NCBI GenBank assembly: GCA_937916085.1
Contig: CALGGO010000099.1
Coordinates: 1-64,000, forward strand
Source of the DNA: an uncultured Prevotellaceae bacterium
Lineage (GTDB): Bacteria > Bacteroidota > Bacteroidia > Bacteroidales > Muribaculaceae
Length of the DNA stretch: 64,000 bases
Direction: 5' to 3'
The position numbers were made by a program, and so were the translations under genes. The notes beneath the pieces were generated by a model. It did not search any database. It had not been told where the DNA came from and was given only the letters and a program-made list of their open reading frames with translations. Shown here piece by piece: positions 18,758 through 24,687 of this stretch (its first letter is position 1; each line of letters begins with the position of its first letter).

Positions 18758-18788
18758 TTTGTTATTTCCAAAAAATGCACTAATTTTG
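18758..18788 (+). promoter_or_regulatory. Promoter of rpmH
   Basis: TTTG (18758-18761), 19 bases, TAATTTTG (18781-18788), 37 bases before the rpmH ATG. This is a near-perfect consensus, as expected for a ribosomal protein gene. Confidence 0.85.
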
Positions 18789-18825
18789 CAGTCCGAAATC
18801 GGAAAACAAATAAAATTCAGATAAA

Positions 18826-18978
18826 ATGAAACGTACATTCCAACCATCAAACCGCAAGAAAGCTAACAAGCATGGCTTCCGTCACCGCATGCGCACTGCC
18901 GATGGCCGCAAGGTTCTCGCACGCCGCCGCCTCAAAGGACGCTACAGCCTCACAGTTAGCGACACTGTTTACAAGTAA
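18826..18978 (+). CDS. rpmH: 50S ribosomal protein L34
   Basis: A 50-residue, Arg/Lys-rich protein of the large ribosomal subunit: it begins MKRTFQPSNRKKANKHGFRH and continues RMRTADGRKVLARRRLKGR, the invariant L34 signature. It ends SLTVSDTVYK, a C-terminal extension of the Bacteroidetes type. No rnpA or dnaA lies next to it, unlike the classical rpmH-rnpA arrangement. Confidence 0.97.
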   Translation: MKRTFQPSNRKKANKHGFRHRMRTADGRKVLARRRLKGRYSLTVSDTVYK

Positions 18979-19106
18979 GAAACACCCGAGAGGGATGTAA
19001 ACAGCCGTGCCGCCGAGAGGCAGCACACGACAAATCAACCCACAGCCGTTGTAATCACACACTAGATTACGACGGCATTTGTTGTGTCTATACAGGAGGA
19101 GCGGAG

Positions 19107-19218
19107 AGCGGAGATCGAAAATCGGGAATCGGGAATCGGGAATCGGGAATCGGGGATCGAGTTCGTCCTTCGTCCTTCATCCTTTCTCCTTCGTCCTTCG
19201 TCCTTCGTCCTTCATCCT
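19107..19218. repeat. Tandem repeats (A)TCGGGA and TCCTTCGT
   Basis: Five to six copies of a 7-base ATCGGGA unit (about 19114-19158) are followed by copies of an 8-base CCTTCGTC unit with variants (about 19161-19218). The whole 18979-19290 gap holds only this and a Gly/Arg-less spurious reading frame; no gene seen. Confidence 0.75.
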
Positions 19219-19293
19219 CTCCCCTCTCAACAAAAACACCCCCCCATCATGAAAAAACTGACTACTGATGAATGAAATATGCCAACTATTTGT

Positions 19294-19301
19294 TATCTTT
19301 G
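19294..19301 (+). promoter_or_regulatory. -7 box immediately before the 19306 gene
   Basis: TATCTTTG ends four bases before the ATG at 19306. A clear -33 TTTG at the right distance is missing. If used, transcription begins at or next to the start codon, giving a leaderless mRNA. Confidence 0.5.
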
Positions 19302-19305
19302 CAAC

Positions 19306-19929
19306 ATGAAAGACAACAAGAAAGAAAACAACGAGGCAATCAAAAAATTGTGTGAGCGTGTTGAGGACTTATTCAAGTGTAAAATCGCTAGTCCGAGTGA
19401 ATTTTCGTGGCTGAGCGACGAAATTACCAAGCAAGGCGAGCACGTGTCGCCAAGCACGCTAAAGCGCATATGGCAGTACATCCCTAACACTAACACCCCT
19501 CGCAACAGCTCGCTCAGCGCACTAGCGCGCCTGCTGGGTTATAACGACTTCTCACACTTCGTCGCGTCTCTCGCCGAGGGCGACGGAGACAGCAGCGCGA
19601 CAGTTCTGGGCAAAACGCTTCATCCGAGCAAAGACTTGGCAATCAACGCCCGCTTGCATGTCACCTGGGCGCCATCACGCATCATCATTATCAGGCATCT
19701 GGGCAAGGGAAGCTTTGTGGTGGAATATTCACAAAACTCCAAGCTGATGCCCGGCAACACCTTCTCTTGCGAGCTGCTTATTGAAGGCGAGCCGCTTTAT
19801 CTCGACAATCTGGTTCAGGCGGGCCGCAAGCCCACAGGATATGTGTGCGGCAAGCGCAACGGCATCCACTACATCCTCCACGAGCAACCCGAGTCAAAAC
19901 ACAAGGGACAAGTGGTAAGTGATAAGTGA
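19306..19929 (+). CDS. Putative DNA-binding-like protein paired with the Ser/Thr kinase
   Basis: I do not recognise a named family. The 207-residue protein has a helical N-terminal domain (to about residue 85: IKKLCERVEDLFKCKI, then SPSTLKRIWQYIPN, then LSALARLLGYNDFSHFV) seen at the N-terminus of many Bacteroidetes proteins and resembling a winged or HTH-like module. The C-terminal half is all-beta (LHVTWAPSRIIIIRHLGKGS, then YSQNSKLMPGNTFSCELL). A start at 19279 would put the first nine codons across the -7 box, so I choose 19306. It is followed by the kinase gene after a repeat array; the pair may form a signalling unit in which this protein is the output or a scaffold (inference). Confidence 0.6.
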   Translation: MKDNKKENNEAIKKLCERVEDLFKCKIASPSEFSWLSDEITKQGEHVSPSTLKRIWQYIPNTNTPRNSSLSALARLLGYNDFSHFVASLAEGDGDSSATVLGKTLHPSKDLAINARLHVTWAPSRIIIIRHLGKGSFVVEYSQNSKLMPGNTFSCELLIEGEPLYLDNLVQAGRKPTGYVCGKRNGIHYILHEQPESKHKGQVVSDK

Positions 19930-19930
19930 T

Positions 19931-20068
19931 AAGTGTTAAGTACAAAGCGTTAAGTACAAAGTGTTAAGTACAAAGTGTTAAGTACAAAGTGTTATGTACA
20001 AAGTGTTATGTACAAAGTGTTAAGTACAAAGTGTTAAGTACAAAGTGTTAAGTACAAAGTGTTAAGTG
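19931..20068. repeat. 14-bp tandem repeat AAGTACAAAGTGTT
   Basis: About ten copies of a 14-base unit with few changes (AAGTACAAAGCGTT, ATGTACAAAGTGTT) lie between the two genes of the kinase pair. Further degenerate GAACTATAAACT words fill 20100-20146 up to the kinase start codon. Confidence 0.9.
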
Positions 20069-20146
20069 ACAACTGATAACAAACTGCTTGTTAACTTGTC
20101 AACTATTAACTATAAACTCTGAACTATAAACTATAAACTGTGAACC

Positions 20147-21490
20147 ATGGCTTCCTCATCGGCATCAGAATACTTGGAAGACGGCTTCGAAGGCGTGAGC
20201 TCCGACTTCACGCAATTTGAGCATCTGGAGCCTCACGGCTACAACTGCTTCACCCGCGCCAAGCGATATGGCAGGTGGTATCTGCTCAAGTCGCTCAACG
20301 ATGAAGTGCGCGACAAACTCGTGTATCAGGAGATGCTGAACAAAGAGTTTGACATCATGATGCAGCTTCAGCATCCGGGCGTGGCACAAGCCATGGGAAT
20401 GGAGACGCTGGGAGACCTGGGGCAATGCATAATTATGGAATGGGTGGAAGGTGTAACCCTGAAAAAATGGCTCGAAGGCGACACCACACGCAGCGAGCGC
20501 CTGCATGCGGCGGGGCAACTGCTCGACGCCCTCGCCCACATCCATGCCCACGACATCGCGCACCGCGACATCAAACCCAGCAACATCATGGTGACCACCA
20601 ATGGCAAGAACGTGAAAATCATCGACTTTGGACTTGCCGACACCGATGTACACGCCATCCTCAAACAGCCTGCCGGCACCAAGCAGTATATGGCACCCGA
20701 GCAAGCTTCCACAAGTCAGCCCGATGTGCGCAACGACATCTACAGCCTAGGGCTCGTGCTGAGACAGATGAATCTAGGAAAAGACTACAAAAAGGTGACA
20801 GAGAAATGCATTCTCCCTATTGATGAGCGATACCAGAGCATCAACGAGCTGAAAAGCGATTTAAGCAGGCGCAAAACACGCCGTCGAAACATAGGCATAG
20901 CACTGGCAGCGCTGTCGGTAGCAGGATTAATCACAGCTATCTCATTACTTGCCATTAAACTCAGCAGCAAAGACTCAAGCAATATAGTTGTGCAGGATAA
21001 TCAGGCACGACAACAGGTTGACTCACTGCGCAACGCATTGAACCATGCCTCCTCAAAGATAGAGCAAGGACAGATGCAGCAAGACAGCTTGCGTGGACAC
21101 CTTGGCGGGCTCAACGATACCATTGCCTCACTCAACGCTTCCAATACGCAGCTTCTCAAAGTGCAAGAAGCCATCGACGAGCGCGAGCGACTTGTCAATA
21201 ACGCTATTAACGATGGTTTACAGCTTGTCGATGCTGCCAACGTCGCCTCCCACCTTAAGGAACACATCGATACCTTGAGCGACGTTGAATACTTGTGGAT
21301 GGACTGGCATTCTCTGTCGCTCAGTGGCGAGCGAAAGATACCAGGCTACATGAACAGCATACGCAACCGCTTTACCAGCAAAGAGCTGGCCGAGATAGAA
21401 TATGCGCTCAAGGAGCATTGCAGCAATTATGAGAATGAGATAGTTACAAAGCTCGAAAGGATGAAGAACTTTCTAATCGTCGCTGACTGA
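20147..21490 (+). CDS. Hanks-type Ser/Thr protein kinase with membrane anchor and coiled-coil tail
   Basis: The 447-residue protein has an N-terminal kinase domain (about 25-240): ATP-binding Lys48, Glu67 on helix C, catalytic HRD at 139-141 in HRDIKPSN, DFG at 160-162 and APE at 183-185, so all catalytic residues are present. The glycine-rich loop (PHGYNCFTRAK) is weak. A basic stretch (RRKTRRR) precedes a single membrane segment (about 249-270); the remaining 175 residues are a coiled-coil-rich periplasmic region. It is unlike PASTA kinases, with no PASTA repeats. It probably senses an envelope cue and phosphorylates cytoplasmic targets. It overlaps the LRR gene tail to tail by 18 bases. 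Confidence 0.9.
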   Translation: MASSSASEYLEDGFEGVSSDFTQFEHLEPHGYNCFTRAKRYGRWYLLKSLNDEVRDKLVYQEMLNKEFDIMMQLQHPGVAQAMGMETLGDLGQCIIMEWVEGVTLKKWLEGDTTRSERLHAAGQLLDALAHIHAHDIAHRDIKPSNIMVTTNGKNVKIIDFGLADTDVHAILKQPAGTKQYMAPEQASTSQPDVRNDIYSLGLVLRQMNLGKDYKKVTEKCILPIDERYQSINELKSDLSRRKTRRRNIGIALAALSVAGLITAISLLAIKLSSKDSSNIVVQDNQARQQVDSLRNALNHASSKIEQGQMQQDSLRGHLGGLNDTIASLNASNTQLLKVQEAIDERERLVNNAINDGLQLVDAANVASHLKEHIDTLSDVEYLWMDWHSLSLSGERKIPGYMNSIRNRFTSKELAEIEYALKEHCSNYENEIVTKLERMKNFLIVAD

Positions 21491-22156
21491 TTTTGACGAC
21501 TTGGCATTGCGCAGCGCTTCAATTTCCTTTCGGATTCTAGCGGCTTCCTGCTCTAACCTTTCAAGCTTACTTTCGAGATTATTGATCTGCACGTCAATTT
21601 CATCGATGTGCAACTCTCTGCCGTCGGGCTCATACGATTGGATAGTCCTAAACTCTTTCCAACCAGGCGCTTTGCGGTAGGCATCTTCGCACCCTTCTGG
21701 CACCACAATGGTTGTGGTCAAGGTGTGGTAGGGCTCAATCACCTCTTCCCACTTGCTACCATAGAAGGGGTGCTGGTTTTCGAGCAAAGGAGGAATCTTG
21801 TTGTTGCTTATAATAACCCGCAGGTTTGGACAGTCAAGCAGTGCACCTTTAAGAATCCTTAACGCAGTTCCAATATTAAGTTTCACAAGATTGCGGCAAC
21901 CGCGAAATGCATTAGGACCAATCTCAGCGATACCATAGTCGCGGCCACACCAGGTGACTACATCGGGAACAATAGCTTCGGTAACCGACATGTCGAGGCA
22001 TGTGTCAACAGTGAGATAAGGTGCGTCCCAGTTGCTGTAGAGGAAGATTCCCTGCTTGATGCGCTTCACGCGAGTATAGGCGTGCGCATCAATCGCCACG
22101 CCAGCAACCACGCCAAGCAGCAAGAACGCAAACAATATTTTGGAAAAAGTCTTCAT
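21473..22156 (-). CDS. Exported BspA-like leucine-rich repeat protein with coiled-coil tail
   Basis: A 227-residue exported protein. The signal peptide (MKTFSKILFAFLLLGVVAGV, then AIDAHA) is nearly identical to that of the dockerin-like gene at 23752. Two LRR_5/BspA-type repeats are visible: IAEIGPNAFRGCRNLVKLNI and ILKGALLDCPNLRVIIS. The last 45 residues are a heptad coiled coil (VQINNLESKLERLEQEAARI). An in-frame start at 22285 would add 43 non-signal residues overlapping the upstream ATPase gene, so I choose 22156. It lies 7 bases after the ATPase gene and may be its operon partner. BspA relatives mediate adhesion; the role here is unknown. Confidence 0.75.
   Translation of the reverse strand: MKTFSKILFAFLLLGVVAGVAIDAHAYTRVKRIKQGIFLYSNWDAPYLTVDTCLDMSVTEAIVPDVVTWCGRDYGIAEIGPNAFRGCRNLVKLNIGTALRILKGALLDCPNLRVIISNNKIPPLLENQHPFYGSKWEEVIEPYHTLTTTIVVPEGCEDAYRKAPGWKEFRTIQSYEPDGRELHIDEIDVQINNLESKLERLEQEAARIRKEIEALRNAKSSKSVSDD
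22095..22156 (-). repeat. 62-bp direct repeat, copy 1 (signal peptide of the LRR gene)
   Basis: Matches 23930-23991 over 62 bases with few differences (one in the first 46 bases, then a changed block before GTCTTCAT). The two copies encode the signal peptides of two different secreted proteins and bracket the ATPase gene. Confidence 0.8.
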
Positions 22157-22163
22157 TGGAGAA

Positions 22164-23480
22164 TCAGAGGAACATGACATAGTAGATGGGCATATAGGTG
22201 ATACCATTTTCAGTATAAATATCACGATTGTTAGACAACACCAAGGATTTCTTGATATTGTATTCAGCATTATCGACAAATGCATTCAAAGCACTGTGCA
22301 CCTTGTAGTCTTTGCCCGATTTCACTTCAATGGGAACAACCGACAATAGCTTGTCGCTCTCTACAAGGAAGTCAACTTCGCCATTCCTCTTGTTGTCATA
22401 GTAATATAATTCGTGGCCATGAGCATTCAGTTCTTGAGCGACAACCGACTCATATACCGAGCCAAGGTTGATGCCGCTCTCTTCGTCAAGCACAGCACCT
22501 ATATTGCGGCCATAAAGCAGGCCCGTCAGGATTCCTACGTCGTTGAGATACAATTTCAACAGATTCTTCCTGCTCGACTCCAGTAATGGGAACTTTGGCT
22601 GTGACACGGCTTTCACCTCAAGTGCGATTCCTGCCTGAATAAGATAATCAAACTCCTCGGCATAATCGCTGAAGCGCTTTCCTGCTTTCCCTTCTATTTG
22701 ATTGACAAAGACGCGCTTGCGCTTGTTCTCCAAATTAGAAGGAATCATATCGTAAACACGCCTAATCTTCAACTTGTTATCCTTGTCATATTGCGACGCA
22801 TCGGCGCCATAATAACGGTGTATCTCGGCCTGAATGTCCCTTATTGCCACTATGTCGATTTGTTCCAGAAACGCATTCACGGCATCGGGCATTCCACCCA
22901 CAAGCAGATACTTTTTAAACAAGTCAAGCACCTTGGCATGCATTCCTTCATCAAGCGTCTTCTCTTGCAAGAATTGGTCTCTCATATAATCAATGATTTC
23001 CTTGCCAAATCCATTTGCAATCAAGAACTCCTCAAAGTCAAGCGGATACATGTGACGCACCTGAATGCTTCCCATGGGAATCGACACCGACTGCGACAAA
23101 GCCACGCCAAGCAACGAGCCACTGGCGATATAAGTGTAGCGGTTCTCGGCCTTCAAGAATTTGAGCATGGTCAACAGATGCGGATAGGCCTGAATCTCGT
23201 CAAGAAACACCAGAGTCTTGCTCCTCTCACCCAAGCGGCCACCAGCAATAGCGCTAAGACGTAGATAAAAATCTTGGGGAGTCTTTACTGATTCAAAAAA
23301 ACGGGCACCATTAGCATCCTCAAGAAGGTTTACCTCTATGTAGTTCTCAAACATTTCCTGCCCCACATGCCTGATGATAAAAGACTTTCCAACCTGCCGT
23401 GCACCATCAATGATCAAGACCTTGTTTGACTCCAACGAGAAATAGTCCTTTAGTGCTGCTTGTATCTTCCTGTATAACAT
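22164..23480 (-). CDS. AAA+ ATPase with C-terminal DUF4143 nuclease-like domain
   Basis: The 438-residue protein has an N-terminal P-loop domain with Walker A GARQVGKS (26-33) and Walker B LVFLDEIQAY near 90. The C-terminal DUF4143 domain carries GEVDFLVE followed about 10 residues later by PIEVKSGK, a PD-(D/E)XK-like core. Many paralogues occur in Bacteroidetes genomes and behave as mobile single genes; their function is not established, and some are suspected to be defence or toxin-antitoxin-like. It sits between two paralogous signal-peptide genes, as if inserted there. Three copies of a 32-base-period repeat lie directly upstream. Confidence 0.9.
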   Translation of the reverse strand: MLYRKIQAALKDYFSLESNKVLIIDGARQVGKSFIIRHVGQEMFENYIEVNLLEDANGARFFESVKTPQDFYLRLSAIAGGRLGERSKTLVFLDEIQAYPHLLTMLKFLKAENRYTYIASGSLLGVALSQSVSIPMGSIQVRHMYPLDFEEFLIANGFGKEIIDYMRDQFLQEKTLDEGMHAKVLDLFKKYLLVGGMPDAVNAFLEQIDIVAIRDIQAEIHRYYGADASQYDKDNKLKIRRVYDMIPSNLENKRKRVFVNQIEGKAGKRFSDYAEEFDYLIQAGIALEVKAVSQPKFPLLESSRKNLLKLYLNDVGILTGLLYGRNIGAVLDEESGINLGSVYESVVAQELNAHGHELYYYDNKRNGEVDFLVESDKLLSVVPIEVKSGKDYKVHSALNAFVDNAEYNIKKSLVLSNNRDIYTENGITYMPIYYVMFL

Positions 23481-23513
23481 ATTGTTAACGCTTTTTCTTA
23501 ATTTTCAACACCG

Positions 23514-23600
23514 CAAAAATACACTTTTTCCACGAAATAAGCAAGCAAAAAATACACTTTTTCTGAGTTTTTTAACCCTAAAAAACACACTTTTTCCGAG
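23514..23600 (-). repeat. Three upstream repeats with 32-bp period, containing -7-like boxes
   Basis: Cores of about AAAAATACACTTTTTCC begin near 23514, 23546 and 23578, exactly 32 bases apart. On the minus strand each reads GGAAAAAGTGTATTTTTG or a variant, and the copy nearest the ATPase gene contains a perfect TATTTTTG -7 box (23521-23514) with CTTG 20 bases upstream. They could be a promoter with regulator sites. Confidence 0.65.
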
Positions 23601-23626
23601 AACCGCGTCAAAAACGCCCAGCCAGA

Positions 23627-23684
23627 GGCTGTCCGACCTGTCCGACCTGTCCGACCTGTCCGACCTGTCCGACCCGTCCGACCC
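23627..23684. repeat. 9-bp tandem repeat GTCCGACCT
   Basis: Six copies of CTGTCCGAC in a row, the last with a CCC variant. Read on the + strand it would give Leu-Ser-Asp repeats, but the frame shows no sign of being a gene. Confidence 0.9.
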
Positions 23685-23689
23685 CCGAA

Positions 23690-23728
23690 AACAACAAGCG
23701 CCGCAACGGAAACCGTGCGGCGCTTGCT
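23690..23728 (-). terminator. Terminator of the dockerin-like gene
   Basis: Perfect 11-bp stem CAAGCGCCGCA (23695-23705) / TGCGGCGCTTG (23716-23726), followed on the minus strand by TTGTTTTC. It lies 25 bases beyond the stop codon. Confidence 0.85.
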
Positions 23729-23751
23729 TAACGTGACTATTTCTTTATTTC

Positions 23752-23991
23752 TTAGTTACCTAGCAGCACATTATATATTGCGGTGATGTCGGAGCTGGTA
23801 ATCGAGCCGTCGCCGTTCACGTCACAGGTGCTGAGGTAGGTGTCATCGCCAGTGAGCAGGTAGTTGTAAACGGCTGTGATGTCGGCGCTGGTCACCGAGC
23901 CGTCGCCGTTGACATCACCGTAAACACTTGCCACGCCAGCAACCACGACAAGCAGCAAGAACGCAAACAATATTTTGTGGCTAGTCTTCAT
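23752..23991 (-). CDS. Minimal exported dockerin type I-like protein
   Basis: A 79-residue protein that is only a signal peptide (MKTSHKILFAFLLLVVVAGV) plus two calcium-binding dockerin/EF-hand-like repeats: DVNGDGSVTSADITAVYNYL and DVNGDGSITSSDITAIYNVL, each with the DxNxDGxxxxxD ligand pattern. In this group such repeats are normally at the C-terminus of large secreted proteins; here nothing else is attached. The 62-bp signal-peptide sequence is shared with the LRR gene at 21473. It may be a remnant of a larger gene or a free adaptor. Its own promoter and terminator suggest it is expressed. Confidence 0.85.
   Translation of the reverse strand: MKTSHKILFAFLLLVVVAGVASVYGDVNGDGSVTSADITAVYNYLLTGDDTYLSTCDVNGDGSITSSDITAIYNVLLGN
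23930..23991 (-). repeat. 62-bp direct repeat, copy 2 (signal peptide of dockerin-like gene)
   Basis: Partner of 22095-22156, in the same orientation and 1835 bases away. Confidence 0.8.
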
Positions 23992-24000
23992 AAATCAGTG

Positions 24001-24031
24001 CAAAGGTAGCTAAAAAACTCTTTTTTTCAAA
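24001..24031 (-). promoter_or_regulatory. Promoter of the dockerin-like gene, nearly leaderless
   Basis: Minus strand TTTG (24031-24028), 19 bases, TACCTTTG (24008-24001). Only nine bases separate the -7 box from the ATG at 23991, so the mRNA would have almost no leader. Confidence 0.75.
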
Positions 24032-24110
24032 CAATTAACCACAATTACAAACAATTTATGAGACGAGACTTTCAAGTGATAAATATCGTAAATTTTTGAA
24101 CGATCGGGAA

Positions 24111-24434
24111 TTAGTCAAGCAAATCCCTAATCATGTTAGCGTCGCTACGAGAGAAACCGCGAGCCGTGATTCTCTGACCGCCATTAGTCTCAATGATTAT
24201 GTCGGCAAAGAGTAGATGCTTGTCGAGCGACACACTGCCTATGGCACTATGCCTTATCTTAATCTCCTTGTAGCCAATCACCCGCCCCTTGCGGTAGGTA
24301 ACACCATCGTCAGTGATTATCAACTTATCGGGGAACACCGCATTCCCGTCACCCGACACCCGGCTTGCTGTAAATTCGTAGTACATACCATCATTTATAG
24401 TTTGTGTTGTTGCGACATTCGGTGGAACTCGCAT
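24111..24434 (-). CDS. Small PH-like domain protein, last gene of the accessory operon
   Basis: About 107 residues with a pattern of seven short beta strands and a C-terminal helix: DKLIITDDGVTYRKGR, then GYKEIKIRHSAIGSVSL, then LFADIIIETNGGQRITARGF and SDANMIRDLL. This is how bacterial PH (bPH/YdbT-like) domains look, though identity is not certain. The open frame extends to 24476, but that would overlap the WXG100-like gene by 82 bases; starts at 24434 (overlap 40) or 24386 (no overlap) are more plausible. It is probably translated from the same mRNA as the WXG100-like gene. No export signal is seen. Confidence 0.6.
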   Translation of the reverse strand: MRVPPNVATTQTINDGMYYEFTASRVSGDGNAVFPDKLIITDDGVTYRKGRVIGYKEIKIRHSAIGSVSLDKHLLFADIIIETNGGQRITARGFSRSDANMIRDLLD

Positions 24435-24682
24435 TGTTTCTTGGTATAATTTGATAGCCTTTGCAGTGTTTGGCAAGTCCCTTTTATCTGCTTTATAATA
24501 CTTTCGTTGAATTGTGCTCTGAATTCGTTAAATTGTGAATCAGACCAGTTTTGGCCTATTTGATCTGTCTGTCGCTTCAGCTTGTCAAACACTTGTTCAA
24601 CCTGCTGACCGACTTGTTGCAAACTTTTAGCATAATTCTCCACTTGGGAGATATTTTTCATTGAACTATCTGCAGAACCCAT
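24395..24682 (-). CDS. WXG100-like (ESAT-6-like) small helical protein
   Basis: A 95-residue, wholly helical protein without signal peptide. Two long amphipathic helices flank a central turn with Trp46-Ser-Asp48 in QIGQNWSDSQFNEFRAQF, the position and spacing of the WxG motif. Many non-actinobacterial members have WxD followed by xxFxxF, as here. WXG100 proteins are substrates and partners of type VII secretion ATPases and form helical-hairpin dimers. The gene lies 5 bases after an FtsK/SpoIIIE-type ATPase gene, exactly the pairing seen in type VII loci. The C-terminus is short, Gln/His-rich, and shows no clear YxxxD/E signal. Confidence 0.75.
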   Translation of the reverse strand: MGSADSSMKNISQVENYAKSLQQVGQQVEQVFDKLKRQTDQIGQNWSDSQFNEFRAQFNESIIKQIKGTCQTLQRLSNYTKKQCEFHRMSQQHKL

Positions 24683-24687
24683 AATAG

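Noticed and set aside
19931..20068. Possible CRISPR array
   Set aside because: The 14-bp units follow each other without unique spacers; it is a simple tandem repeat. No cas genes are present.
23482..23736. An 84-residue + strand frame with KNTLF and LSD repeats
   Set aside because: It is the translation of the 32-bp-period upstream repeats, the 9-bp tandem repeat and a terminator stem; no independent support.
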